Part shown: piece by piece, positions 7,576 through 16,120 of the stretch
Position numbering within the stretch: the stretch's first letter is position 1
How the letters are laid out: each line of letters opens with the position of its first letter
From: Cytophaga sp. FL35
Lineage (GTDB): Bacteria; Bacteroidota; Bacteroidia; Flavobacteriales; Flavobacteriaceae
Length of the DNA: 64,000 bases
Direction: 5' to 3'
NCBI RefSeq assembly: GCF_014349235.1
Contig: NZ_JACSOH010000013.1
Coordinates: forward strand, 1-64,000
The notes under the pieces: generated by a model
What the model saw: the letters and a program-made list of their open reading frames with translations, nothing else
Database searches by the model: none
Told to the model about the DNA's origin: nothing
Position numbers and translations under genes: made by a program

Positions 7576-8223
7576 TTGAATCCACCAGTAGAGACCCTAG
7601 AATATAATACGGAGCGTTCAAAGCTCATAATACCGGAATACGGTCGTCATTTTCAAAAAATGGTAGACTATGCCGTATCTATAGAAGACGAAGAGGAGCG
7701 CAATAGAATTGCACAGGCAATTATTAGCGTTATGGGCAATATCCAACCCCATTTGCGCGATGTGCCCGATTTTCAGCATAAACTTTGGGACCAGCTTTTT
7801 ATTATGTCCGATTTTAAACTGGATGTAAAATCTCCCTTTCCCATTACCAGTCAGGAAACATTACAAAAACGTCCTGATCCTTTGGAGTATCCTCAAAATC
7901 ATCCAAAGTACCGGTTTTACGGTAATAATATCAAAAGGATGATCGATGTGGCCGTAAAATGGGAAAAAGGGGATATGAGAGATGGCTTGGAATATACCAT
8001 TGCCAATCATATGAAAAAATGCTATCTCAACTGGAACAAGGATACAGTGGATGATAAGGCAATTTTTGATCACCTATATGAATTGAGCGATGGACAAATA
8101 GACCTTTCTGGGGAGAACCTTACGGATAGCGGGCAATTTTTGAAAAATAAAGTGTCCAAATCCAATCGTAGTTCCAGTAAAAAAAATTCAAGAAACAATA
8201 ATCGCGGTAAAAAGCGATACTAA
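7576..8223 (+). CDS. DUF4290 domain protein
   Basis: A 215-residue cytosolic protein with the DUF4290 signature VETLEYNTERSKLIIPEYGRH near its start and LKWDQL-like and YPKYRFYGNNIKRMID blocks later. The last 25 residues are a Ser/Asn/Lys/Arg-rich basic tail (KSNRSSSKKNSRNNNRGKK), possibly nucleic-acid binding. The reading frame opens at TTG (7576), which matches where homologues start, and no better ATG lies nearby. The family is confined to Bacteroidota and usually sits next to murA, as here (15 bases). Function unknown. Confidence 0.85.
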   Translation: MNPPVETLEYNTERSKLIIPEYGRHFQKMVDYAVSIEDEEERNRIAQAIISVMGNIQPHLRDVPDFQHKLWDQLFIMSDFKLDVKSPFPITSQETLQKRPDPLEYPQNHPKYRFYGNNIKRMIDVAVKWEKGDMRDGLEYTIANHMKKCYLNWNKDTVDDKAIFDHLYELSDGQIDLSGENLTDSGQFLKNKVSKSNRSSSKKNSRNNNRGKKRY

Positions 8224-8238
8224 TATCCAACATCTTAC

Positions 8239-9546
8239 ATGGGCACCTTTAAAATTGAAGGCGGCCACCGGTTATCTGGTGAAATTACGCCGCAAGGGGC
8301 TAAAAATGAGGCTCTGCAAATACTTTGTGCTGTACTTTTAACAGCAGAAGAAGTTACCATCCATAACATACCCAACATTGTAGACGTTAACAAGCTCATT
8401 TCTATATTAGAGGATTTGGGCGTAAAAATCCAGAAGAAAAGCAAAGGTTCCTACACCTTTAAAGCGGATGATGTTAATCTAGATTATTTACAATCCGAAC
8501 AATTTAAACAAGATGGGCGCGGACTTCGTGGATCCATTATGTTGGTTGGACCGTTATTGGCAAGGTTCGGTAAGGGTTACATTCCCAAACCCGGTGGCGA
8601 TAAGATCGGTCGCAGAAGATTGGATACCCACTTTGAAGGTTTTATCAATCTAGGGGCCAAATTCAGATACAATAAGGAGGAGTATTTTTACGGGGTAGAG
8701 GCCGATAAACTTCAGGGAACCTATATGCTTTTAGACGAGGCATCCGTAACTGGTACAGCCAATATTCTTATGGCAGCTGTTTTGGCAGAAGGAAAGACAA
8801 CAATTTACAATGCCGCTTGTGAGCCTTACTTACAGCAACTTTGCAAAATGTTGAACCGTATGGGCGCCAAGATTTCAGGAGTTGGTTCAAACTTATTGGA
8901 GATTGAAGGAGTAAAAGAACTGGGAGGTACGGATCACACCATGCTTCCGGATATGATTGAAATTGGTAGCTGGATAGGTTTGGCTGCCATGACCCGAAGC
9001 GAGTTGACTATCAAAAATGTAAGTTGGGACGACTTAGGACAAATTCCTACCGTATTTAGAAAACTGGGTATTCAACTTGAGCGAAAAGGAGATGATATTT
9101 ACATTCCTGAACATAAGGACGGGTATGAAATACAGAATTATATAGATGGTTCCATTTTGACCATTGCAGATGCTCCTTGGCCTGGTTTAACTCCAGATTT
9201 ATTAAGTATCATATTGGTTGTGGCCACTCAGGCAAAAGGGGAAGTGCTAATTCATCAGAAAATGTTTGAAAGCCGTCTTTTCTTTGTGGATAAGTTATTG
9301 GATATGGGTGCTAAAATCATCCTTTGTGATCCGCATAGGGCTACCGTCATTGGTCACAATTTCAAATCCACCTTGAAGGCTACAACCATGACATCGCCCG
9401 ATATTAGGGCAGGGGTTTCATTGCTTATTGCCGCATTATCTGCGAAAGGTACTTCAACCATTCACAATATAGAGCAAATAGATAGAGGGTATGAAGACAT
9501 AGACACCCGTTTACAGGCCATTGGCGCCAAAATTACCAGGGTTTAA
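8239..9546 (+). CDS. murA: UDP-N-acetylglucosamine 1-carboxyvinyltransferase with Asp at the catalytic Cys site
   Basis: A 435-residue enzyme transferring enolpyruvate from PEP to UDP-GlcNAc, the first committed step of peptidoglycan synthesis. Visible features are the KNEA motif with K22/N23 and RGSIMLVGPLLARFGKG in the first alpha-beta domain. The active-site loop reads KPGGDKIGRRRLD: the residue equivalent to E. coli Cys115 is D121. Asp at this site still supports catalysis in MurA of other bacteria and prevents covalent inactivation by fosfomycin, so intrinsic resistance is predicted. Length is normal and no second copy is in the window. It follows DUF4290 closely and is probably co-transcribed. 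Confidence 0.95.
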   Translation: MGTFKIEGGHRLSGEITPQGAKNEALQILCAVLLTAEEVTIHNIPNIVDVNKLISILEDLGVKIQKKSKGSYTFKADDVNLDYLQSEQFKQDGRGLRGSIMLVGPLLARFGKGYIPKPGGDKIGRRRLDTHFEGFINLGAKFRYNKEEYFYGVEADKLQGTYMLLDEASVTGTANILMAAVLAEGKTTIYNAACEPYLQQLCKMLNRMGAKISGVGSNLLEIEGVKELGGTDHTMLPDMIEIGSWIGLAAMTRSELTIKNVSWDDLGQIPTVFRKLGIQLERKGDDIYIPEHKDGYEIQNYIDGSILTIADAPWPGLTPDLLSIILVVATQAKGEVLIHQKMFESRLFFVDKLLDMGAKIILCDPHRATVIGHNFKSTLKATTMTSPDIRAGVSLLIAALSAKGTSTIHNIEQIDRGYEDIDTRLQAIGAKITRV

Positions 9547-9548
9547 GT

Positions 9549-9962
9549 TTACCAAGGAAACCACAGAAGGTTCCATATGAATACAAGGGTCCACACCACG
9601 GTGCGGACCCAATTTTTTTGTATTAGCCTTTGAATGAGTTTAGGGGTATAATTGTCTTCTGAAATTCTTTTATGTGCGGGAGCAAAAAAACTAAAAGTAA
9701 ATGCCCATACGAAAAGGATCAACAATAGGTTAACCAAAGAATACCAAGAAAATCCTTTTGTAATTTCAACAAGTATTAAACCTAATTGTCCGAACATTAG
9801 GGGAATGACCACTAATGCAATTCGATGCACATAAATGGGATGCCATTGATTCAAATCCGGCTTAGCGTAATTTTTAAAACTTGGATAAATGATAAGTTGC
9901 ACCATCCATATAAGAACCACCAACCCAAAGTCAAAAAGCAGTTGACAAATCTTTAAGGTCAT
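9549..9962 (-). CDS. Four-helix membrane protein of unknown function
   Basis: A 137-residue protein with four hydrophobic segments (about residues 7-26, 47-65, 76-94 and 118-136) joined by short loops. A HPIYVHRIALVVIP motif lies in the second segment. It resembles small DUF-type inner-membrane proteins of Flavobacteria, but I do not recognise a named family. The ATG at 9962 is preferred to the GTG one codon upstream. It is convergent with murA, with two bases between stops and no terminator in the gap. An imperfect 24-base palindrome near 9587-9611 falls inside codons for the last helix and is probably incidental. Confidence 0.7.
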   Translation of the reverse strand: MTLKICQLLFDFGLVVLIWMVQLIIYPSFKNYAKPDLNQWHPIYVHRIALVVIPLMFGQLGLILVEITKGFSWYSLVNLLLILFVWAFTFSFFAPAHKRISEDNYTPKLIQRLIQKNWVRTVVWTLVFIWNLLWFPW

Positions 9963-10260
9963 CACAGTTTAATTTAAAAGGTCAAGTGTTTAATGAATTG
10001 GTTCAGCTTGTAGAATAATAGATTTGTTGGAGGACTATGTCTAAAAGGAAACAAGTTTAATTTCCAAACTAAAATAGTAGATTTTGAATTCAAAAGATTT
10101 TTTTCGCTAATAGGAACAGCAGTTCAAATTAAGAAAGAAAGTATTAGAATCCAATCATGTACATAGGGCATTAGGTCTGTTTAGGCAATATATTTAGGTG
10201 GTTAACAGTTATTAAGTAAGTCTTTGTTTCAAAACAAGACCTAAACCAAACTTAACCGAT
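9963..10260. other. Intergenic region between two divergent genes
   Basis: About 300 AT-rich bases holding the upstream regions of the membrane-protein gene (left) and the DUF6340 gene (right). I see no full TAnnTTTG element, RNA gene or long inverted repeat. Confidence 0.5.
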
Positions 10261-11310
10261 ATGAGCGCTTTCCGTATTTTACTCACGACTGCTTTTCTGA
10301 CCATGATTTTTACCAGCTGTAGTTCTACCAGTACGCTGACCATGGGGGTTTTAGAACCTGCACGAATTAACGTACCCAATGATGTTGTTAAAGTGGGTCT
10401 AATCAACAGGAGTTTACCTTCTGAGAGTAACAAGACCGTTGATAAAATTGATAAAATCCTCTCTCTGGAAGGACTCAACCTTGACAAAGAGGGAGCGGAG
10501 GCAGCAGTTTCAGGGTTGTATGATGAACTAACGGCCATTAATAGATTCGAATCCGTTAAGGTTTTAAATGATATTGAGGTTCAAAAGAAAGGATTAGGGG
10601 TTTTTCCTGCAGCGTTAAGTTGGCAAGATGTTGAGAAGATTTGCGAAGAAAATGGGGTGGATGCGCTTTTATCCCTGGAAATGTACGATACCGATACTAA
10701 GGTGAATTTTGAAACCAAAATGATAAACATTCCCAATAATCTGGGAATAAAGGCGAATGTACCCGGACACAAGGTGACCTTGTTTACTACGATAAAAAAC
10801 GGATGGCGTGTTTACAATCCCAACCACAAAATTGTCTTGGATGAAATTGTCGAAAATCACCAAGTGGTCAGTCATGGCGAGGGAATCAATCCCATGAAGG
10901 CCGTGGAAGCTATAATAGGAAGAAAGGAAGCAGTATTACAGACAAGTACAAATTTAGGTAGCGCGTACGCCTCAGATTTAAGGCCTTTGAGCAGAAGGGT
11001 GACCAGGGAGTATTTTGTTAAGGGAACCGATAATTTTAAAATCGCCCAAAGAAGAGCACAAACTGGCGATTGGGATGGTGCAGCAGACTTATGGGAGCGT
11101 GAAGTTCAAAATCCTGATATGAAAATAGCTGGGCGGGCTTGTTACAATATGGCCATTATCAACGAAATTAATGGAGACCTGAACAAGGCCATGGAGTGGG
11201 CCTCAAGGTCGTATGCTGATTATGAAATTAGCAACGCTCTTAGGTATGTGAATATCTTAAAACATCGAATGTCAGAGCAGCGAATACTCGACAAGCAATT
11301 GGCAAGATAA
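10261..11310 (+). CDS. DUF6340 family lipoprotein with TPR-like C-terminus
   Basis: A 349-residue lipoprotein: a hydrophobic N-terminus ends at FTSCSSTSTL, so the mature N-terminal Cys is about residue 20. The following LEPARINVPNDVVKVGLINRS block is typical of DUF6340 proteins of Bacteroidota. These have a central region for an outer-membrane-associated fold (GVDALLSLEMYDTD) and a C-terminal pair of helical repeats (IAQRRAQTGDWDGAADLWER ... CYNMAIINEINGDLNKAMEW) resembling TPRs. Function is unknown; a periplasmic or outer-membrane assembly role is only a guess. It is convergent with the photolyase gene, two bases apart. Confidence 0.8.
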   Translation: MSAFRILLTTAFLTMIFTSCSSTSTLTMGVLEPARINVPNDVVKVGLINRSLPSESNKTVDKIDKILSLEGLNLDKEGAEAAVSGLYDELTAINRFESVKVLNDIEVQKKGLGVFPAALSWQDVEKICEENGVDALLSLEMYDTDTKVNFETKMINIPNNLGIKANVPGHKVTLFTTIKNGWRVYNPNHKIVLDEIVENHQVVSHGEGINPMKAVEAIIGRKEAVLQTSTNLGSAYASDLRPLSRRVTREYFVKGTDNFKIAQRRAQTGDWDGAADLWEREVQNPDMKIAGRACYNMAIINEINGDLNKAMEWASRSYADYEISNALRYVNILKHRMSEQRILDKQLAR

Positions 11311-11312
11311 AT

Positions 11313-12623
11313 TTAGCTCACGGCTTCCTTATAGACTTTCAAGCAGCGTTCCCGAGCCTCTTTATGATCGACCATTTTATCGGGATAAGAATCCGAATCA
11401 TGCTCTGGAACCCACTCTGAAATATATTTTTTATCCTTATCAAATTTATCGACCTGGGTCATAGGATTAAAAATTCTGAAATAAGGGGCAGCATCCACAC
11501 CGCTACCCGCGGCCCATTGCCAATTACCTACGTTACTGCTCATTTCATAATCCAGTAATTTTTCAGCAAAATAAGCTTCGCCCCAGCGCCAGTCAATAAG
11601 CAAATGTTTACATAGAAAACTGGCGACCAACATACGAACGCGATTATGCATGTATCCGGTTTCATTAAGTTCGCGCATTCCGGCATCCACCAATTTAAAT
11701 CCCGTTTCACCCTTTTTCCATTTTTCAAATTCCTCTTCATTGTTCCTCCAATCTATTCGGTCGTACTTTTTCTTAAAAGCCTCGTTGACCGTTTTCGGAT
11801 AATGGTAAAGGATTTGCATAAAAAATTCCCTCCAAATAAGTTCGCTCCAAAAAACTTCGTTCTTTTCGGCAATAGCTTTTTTGACCATTTTACGAACGGA
11901 AACGGTACCAAAGCGCAAATGAGGACCTAAACGTGAAGTACCTTGGTCTTTGGCAGGAAAGTTTCTTGTTTTCTCGTAATTCTGGATGAGGGTAGGGGTC
12001 ACCGTAAAATCGGGAACTTTAACGGATGAGGTTTTAAAACCGATATCGCTTAAAGATAAGTTGGGTAGTCGGCTATTTTTAACAAGGTTATCTAAATATT
12101 GACTTGTGTAATGAATGTTCAAGTGTTCATCAGCTTTAAAATGCTCCTTCCACTTATTTTTATAAGGAGTGTAAACTATATAGGGGTCACCATCATCTTT
12201 TACCACCTCGTCTTTTTCAAAGATAACTTGGTCTTTAAAGGTTTTAAACTCAATATCGCTATCATTCAGTAGCTTCTTGATTTCATCATCCCGTTCACTC
12301 GCATAAGGTTCATAATCGTGGTTGGTATACACGCAATCAATTTGGTAGTCAGAAACGAGTTCTTTGAAAATTTGCTTTGGAGTACCATGATACATTGCGA
12401 TTGAACTTCCGTATGCTTCTTGAAGTTCTTTCCTCATATTCTGAAGCGTTTCATGAATAAACGTTACCCGAGCATCGTCTTCTGGTAATTTGTCCAGTAT
12501 TTCAGAATCGAAAATAAAAATAGGCATTACTGGATAATCTCCTTTTAATGCCGCCAAAAAGCCTACGTTATCATCTAAGCGTAAATCCCTTCGAAACCAA
12601 AAAACTGAAATCTTATCAGACAT
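11313..12623 (-). CDS. phr: Cryptochrome/photolyase family protein (class I CPD photolyase type)
   Basis: A 436-residue flavoprotein. The N-terminal photolyase domain starts VFWFRRDLRLDDN. The FAD-binding domain shows GTSRLGPHLRFGTVSVR (about 230-246), WSELIWREFFMQI, DAGMRELNETGYMHNR and NVGNWQWAAGSGVDAAPYFR, the last two being the strongest family blocks around the flavin and lesion pocket. All are intact and length is normal, which favours a working light-driven pyrimidine-dimer repair enzyme over a cryptochrome without repair activity. It is the last gene of an SRPBCC-SDR-photolyase operon on the minus strand, 21 bases after the SDR gene. In many Bacteroidota these three travel together. 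Confidence 0.92.
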   Translation of the reverse strand: MSDKISVFWFRRDLRLDDNVGFLAALKGDYPVMPIFIFDSEILDKLPEDDARVTFIHETLQNMRKELQEAYGSSIAMYHGTPKQIFKELVSDYQIDCVYTNHDYEPYASERDDEIKKLLNDSDIEFKTFKDQVIFEKDEVVKDDGDPYIVYTPYKNKWKEHFKADEHLNIHYTSQYLDNLVKNSRLPNLSLSDIGFKTSSVKVPDFTVTPTLIQNYEKTRNFPAKDQGTSRLGPHLRFGTVSVRKMVKKAIAEKNEVFWSELIWREFFMQILYHYPKTVNEAFKKKYDRIDWRNNEEEFEKWKKGETGFKLVDAGMRELNETGYMHNRVRMLVASFLCKHLLIDWRWGEAYFAEKLLDYEMSSNVGNWQWAAGSGVDAAPYFRIFNPMTQVDKFDKDKKYISEWVPEHDSDSYPDKMVDHKEARERCLKVYKEAVS

Positions 12624-12644
12624 AAAATTTAATATTTCCTTTCT

Positions 12645-13337
12645 TTAATTAATATTCAATGTAGATAGGCCACCATCTAAATGTAAAACCTGTCCCGTTA
12701 TCCAACTGCTATCATCCAGTAAAAGGAATTTAGCCATTTTTGCTATTTCATCTGGGTTGCCTACCTTTTTCAGTGGATGCCGCTCCGCCATTTGCTCTTG
12801 TTTTTTCTCGTTGCTCAATAGTTTACTTGCCAATGGGGTATCTACCAATGAAGGAGCGATTACGTTTACCCTTAGTTTTGGAGCATATTCCGCCGCCAAT
12901 GATTTTGCAAAGCCTTCTATTGCTCCTTTTGCGGCAGCAATACTCGTGTGGTATGGCATACCCGTTCCTACAGCGACGGTACTAAAGAAAACTAGGGAAC
13001 TGTTCTGGGTAAATAGGGCCATAAGTTCTTTAAGAACTTTTACAAGACCAATAAAATTTAAGTTTAACTCTTCCTCAAATGCGTTGACTCCTAACATTTT
13101 AAAAGGTTTTAGATTTATACTACCAGGACAGTAGACAAATCCGTTAATTTCATTTGGTAAGGACGTAGTATCCAAGGTGTCTTTGGTAACGTCAAAAGGA
13201 ATGTGGGTTACATTTAATGATTCCAGCTTATCAATAGTACGCGAAGCGACATAAACGTTGTGATGTTCCGAAAGTATTTTTGCCAATGAAAATCCAATTC
13301 CATGAGAACCTCCTATCAATACAATATTTTTTTTCAT
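12645..13337 (-). CDS. Atypical short-chain dehydrogenase/reductase, catalytic Tyr absent
   Basis: A 230-residue Rossmann-fold protein. GGSHGIG (residues 9-15) is the NAD(P)-binding glycine motif, the conserved Ser is S119 (FFSTVAVG), and NVIAPSLVDTPL is the usual later block. The active-site motif is normally Tyr-x3-Lys; here Lys is K137 in YHTSIAAAKGA and the residue four before it is Ile133. The nearest Tyr is Y129, eight before the Lys. The enzyme therefore lacks the standard proton donor. This may be a family trait of photolyase-linked SDRs. Twelve bases follow the SRPBCC gene and 21 precede the photolyase gene, so co-transcription is very likely. Substrate unknown. Confidence 0.88.
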   Translation of the reverse strand: MKKNIVLIGGSHGIGFSLAKILSEHHNVYVASRTIDKLESLNVTHIPFDVTKDTLDTTSLPNEINGFVYCPGSINLKPFKMLGVNAFEEELNLNFIGLVKVLKELMALFTQNSSLVFFSTVAVGTGMPYHTSIAAAKGAIEGFAKSLAAEYAPKLRVNVIAPSLVDTPLASKLLSNEKKQEQMAERHPLKKVGNPDEIAKMAKFLLLDDSSWITGQVLHLDGGLSTLNIN

Positions 13338-13349
13338 GTGTTTATTGAT

Positions 13350-13847
13350 TTAAATCGCTTTCATGTAAAATTCTCGATTACCGTTGGGCATAGTACCAAA
13401 AAGCTCAATAAGTTTTTGTTCTCTAAAGGAAAATATTTGTCTCAATTGCTTCTTGACCAATAAAGGATGGGCTAACTGCCCTAAAATGCCCATTGGAAGC
13501 TTATAATCAATAATATCCTCCATTTCAACTCCCCCTTCTATCTCTTTTATGAAGTGCTTATGGTGCCATAATGCATAGGGGCCAAAACGTTGTTCATCTA
13601 CGAAATATTCACCCTCCTTGACATGGGTAATTTCTGTTACCCAACGTGTATTGACCACAGGAAAAGGTGAAACTTTGTACTGAATAATTTGACCCGGGAA
13701 CATAGGCCTGTCTGCTCCAGATAGTATGTGAAATCCCATATGATCAGGGGTAATTACCTTTAAATTTTTGGGGTCTGATAGAAATTCCCATGCTTGATCT
13801 TTTGAAATAGGTAGGTCTTGTTTAGAATATAGTTGATATAGTTTCAT
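13350..13847 (-). CDS. SRPBCC family ligand-binding protein
   Basis: A 165-residue single-domain protein. The pattern YSKQDLPISKDQAWEFLSDPKNLKVITP at the start and VEMEDIIDYKLPMGILGQLAHPLLVKKQLRQIFSFRE at the end is characteristic of SRPBCC proteins annotated as cell-division inhibitors or cyclase-like proteins. These bind hydrophobic small molecules in a helix-grip cavity. The ligand is unknown. It leads the operon with the SDR and photolyase genes, and a TATCTTTG element (13861-13868) sits 13 bases before the ATG, so the leader is very short. The context suggests a light- or oxidative-stress-related role, which is inference. Confidence 0.82.
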   Translation of the reverse strand: MKLYQLYSKQDLPISKDQAWEFLSDPKNLKVITPDHMGFHILSGADRPMFPGQIIQYKVSPFPVVNTRWVTEITHVKEGEYFVDEQRFGPYALWHHKHFIKEIEGGVEMEDIIDYKLPMGILGQLAHPLLVKKQLRQIFSFREQKLIELFGTMPNGNREFYMKAI

Positions 13848-13860
13848 TACTACTTTTGTT

Positions 13861-13868
13861 CAAAGATA
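13861..13868 (-). promoter_or_regulatory. -7 element of the SRPBCC-SDR-photolyase operon
   Basis: Minus-strand TATCTTTG, a full match to TAnnTTTG, just upstream of the first gene. The same octamer stands before the LacI and PIG-L genes. No clear -33 TTG is at the standard distance. Confidence 0.5.
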
Positions 13869-13971
13869 TATTCATTTTGTTTAATAATAAATTAAAATAG
13901 TTAAACAACTAGTTTTTTCATGGATTGAGTTCTATTTCTGTCGAATTTGTACATTCATCACCCGAAATGCT

Positions 13972-15144
13972 ATGAAACACTTTTTCCACTTTTTTATAGT
14001 ACCATTGGTACATTTTGCATCCTACGCTCAAGTGAATATAGAGGTTATAGGAGACCTCCCTGAGGAGATATGGGAAACATCTGGGCTTGTTTATGATTTC
14101 GGTAGGTTAGTAACGCACAATGATTCCAGCAACGAACCTATATTATATGAATTGGATACGGTAAACTTGACTGTAAAAAGACGAGTGGAAATTACCAATG
14201 CAGAAAATGTTGATTGGGAAGACGTAGCTCAAGATGACGATTACTTTTACATAGGTGATATTGGTAATAATAGAGGGGTACGAAGAGATTTAAGTATTCT
14301 AAAAATTTTAAAGAAGGATTTTTTTTCGTTGGATAAAATAGAGGCTGAAAGGATACAATTTACGTATGAGGACCAATTGGATTTTGAAGATAGCGGAAAC
14401 TCTGACTGGGATGCAGAAGCCTTGTTTGTTTACCAAAATGAAATTATTATCCTCACTAAACAATGGAAGACAAATGGAACTGTAGCCTATTCGTTGCCTA
14501 AAACTAGCGGGACCCATACAGCCCAAAAACTGGATGGTTATCAAATAAACGGATTGGTTACCGGGGCCACTCTTCAAAATGAAATTTTAATTTTAGTAGG
14601 ATACTCCAATTTGTTAAATCCATTTATTGCCAAAATTACTGGACTTGAAAAAGGAAGCATTTTTGGAGGTCAAATAGAACAGGAACGGTTGCAAATTGGA
14701 ATATCTCAAGTAGAAGCTGTCACTTTTGCTCGGGAAACTGAATTATTCATTAGTAGTGAGAATTATGAGAATAGTAATTTATCGCTCAACTTCAAATCTC
14801 GGCTATATAAGGTAAGGTTTGTTGACAATAGTTCAGATGATTCTCCGGATGTTGAAAACCCTCCTCAGGAAACTCCCAAGGATTCTACAAATATTCCATT
14901 GCAGGAGCACATTAGAATAAAGAATAGTCCAACGGACTCTGTTCTTACCATTGAGTCGGACATTGAGTTTGGAACAATAGAGTACCTACATATTTTTGAT
15001 GTTACAGGCAGAAGTATAAAAGAAATTCTTTTACCGGATGCCAACCCTTACTACGTAGACGTTTCTGATTTTCCAGTTGGGGTATACTTTATGACGATTA
15101 AAGGCGGTAAGAAGTTGATTTCCAAATCATTTGTGGTTGATTGA
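13972..15144 (+). CDS. Secreted protein with T9SS C-terminal sorting domain
   Basis: A 390-residue exported protein. A Sec signal peptide ends near SYAQVNIEV (residues 1-20). The central part (about 20-290) has repeating blade-like segments (YELDTVNLTVKRRVEITNAENVDWEDVAQDDDYFYIGDIGNN, AEALFVYQNEIIILTKQW) suggestive of a beta-propeller, with acidic loops that could bind calcium. A Pro/Asp/Ser-rich linker (about 290-310) leads to a C-terminal domain with VTGRSIKEI and FPVGVYFMTIKGGKKLISKSFVV. This is the type A sorting signal of the type IX secretion system, which carries cargo to the cell surface. No enzymatic motif is recognised. It diverges from the photolyase operon. Confidence 0.8.
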   Translation: MKHFFHFFIVPLVHFASYAQVNIEVIGDLPEEIWETSGLVYDFGRLVTHNDSSNEPILYELDTVNLTVKRRVEITNAENVDWEDVAQDDDYFYIGDIGNNRGVRRDLSILKILKKDFFSLDKIEAERIQFTYEDQLDFEDSGNSDWDAEALFVYQNEIIILTKQWKTNGTVAYSLPKTSGTHTAQKLDGYQINGLVTGATLQNEILILVGYSNLLNPFIAKITGLEKGSIFGGQIEQERLQIGISQVEAVTFARETELFISSENYENSNLSLNFKSRLYKVRFVDNSSDDSPDVENPPQETPKDSTNIPLQEHIRIKNSPTDSVLTIESDIEFGTIEYLHIFDVTGRSIKEILLPDANPYYVDVSDFPVGVYFMTIKGGKKLISKSFVVD

Positions 15145-15193
15145 GCACCTTTAATTTAAGTATTTATTAACAAACTCAATTTTAGTTTATAAC

Positions 15194-15201
15194 TAGTTTT
15201 G
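15194..15201 (+). promoter_or_regulatory. Possible -7 element of the DUF2911 gene
   Basis: TAGTTTTG, a full match to TAnnTTTG, lies 22 bases before the DUF2911 ATG. The -33 position has only TTTA-like sequence. Confidence 0.45.
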
Positions 15202-15223
15202 AGAAACTATAAAATCAATTCAA

Positions 15224-16072
15224 ATGAAAAAATTATTCCTTTTAACCTTTGCTTTTTTACTTTCAATGGTAGCGGAAGCGCAAATAGCCACACCTGCCCC
15301 AAGTCCTTTCTCCAAATTGGAGCAAAAAGTAGGTTTAACAGATGTTACAGTTGAGTATTCAAGACCTTCTATGCGTGGTAGAAAAATCTTTGGTGAATTA
15401 GAATCTTATGGGGAAATATGGCGCACAGGTGCGAATGCCAGAACCAAGATAACATTTAGTGATGACATTAAGGTTGCGGGGCAAACCTTAGCCGCAGGTT
15501 CCTATGCCTTATATACCAAACCCGGTCAACAGTCTTGGGAAATTTATTTCTACACCGAAGCCGATGGCGGAGGATACCCACAGGAATGGGATGATTCCAA
15601 AGTAGCGGCTAAAACAACCGTAGATGCTTACCAATTACCTGTAGATATTGAAACTTTTACCATCACTTTAGATGATTTAACGAATAGTTCTGCCTTATTG
15701 GGATTAATGTGGGAGCGTACTTATGTAGGTATACCCTTGGAGTTTCCAACAGACGAAAAGGTATCTAAAAGCATAGAAAGTGTTATGTCCGGAAGCCCTA
15801 CCGCCAATGACTATTTTGGTGCGGCAGTTTATTATTCTTCAGAAGACAAGGACATAGCCCAAGCCGATAAATGGATGGACAAGGCCATGGAAATGACTGA
15901 TGAGCCTGCCTTTTGGCAATTACGCCAGCAATCCTTGATCAAAGCAAAGGCCGGAGATAAAAAAGCAGCAATTAAAGCCGCGAAAGCGTCTTTGGCAAAA
16001 GCGAAGGAAGCGGGTAATGATGATTATATCAAAATGAATACCGATTCTCTAAAAGAATGGGGAGCTAAGTAA
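15224..16072 (+). CDS. DUF2911 domain protein, exported
   Basis: A 282-residue exported protein with a signal peptide cleaved near VAEAQIATP. The block VTVEYSRPSMRGRKIFG ... GEIWRTGANARTKITFSDDIKVAG, then LAAGSYALYTKPG, is the DUF2911 signature, and that domain fills residues 25-165. The rest is an alpha-helical region with a TPR-like half (AAVYYSSEDKDIAQADKWMDKAME) and a Lys/Ala-rich repeat of AAIKAAKASLAKAKEAG. The function of DUF2911 is not known. The gene has a candidate promoter at 15194 and a bidirectional terminator just beyond, so it is monocistronic. Confidence 0.88.
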   Translation: MKKLFLLTFAFLLSMVAEAQIATPAPSPFSKLEQKVGLTDVTVEYSRPSMRGRKIFGELESYGEIWRTGANARTKITFSDDIKVAGQTLAAGSYALYTKPGQQSWEIYFYTEADGGGYPQEWDDSKVAAKTTVDAYQLPVDIETFTITLDDLTNSSALLGLMWERTYVGIPLEFPTDEKVSKSIESVMSGSPTANDYFGAAVYYSSEDKDIAQADKWMDKAMEMTDEPAFWQLRQQSLIKAKAGDKKAAIKAAKASLAKAKEAGNDDYIKMNTDSLKEWGAK

Positions 16073-16088
16073 CTTAAATACTTGAAAA

Positions 16089-16120
16089 ATAAAAATGCCC
16101 CATAATAGGGGCATTTTTTA
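16089..16120. terminator. Bidirectional terminator between DUF2911 and DUF5107 genes
   Basis: AAAATGCCCC (16092-16101), loop ATAATA, GGGGCATTTT (16108-16117). A-run and T-run flank it, so it ends both converging transcripts. Its T-run contains the stop codon of the minus-strand DUF5107 gene (16118-16120). Confidence 0.8.

Noticed and set aside
9587-9611. Imperfect 24-base palindrome (GGGTCCACACC ... GGTGCGGACCC) near the end of the membrane-protein gene
   Set aside because: It lies inside codons for a Trp/Val/Thr-rich helix and has no T-run; coding bias explains it.
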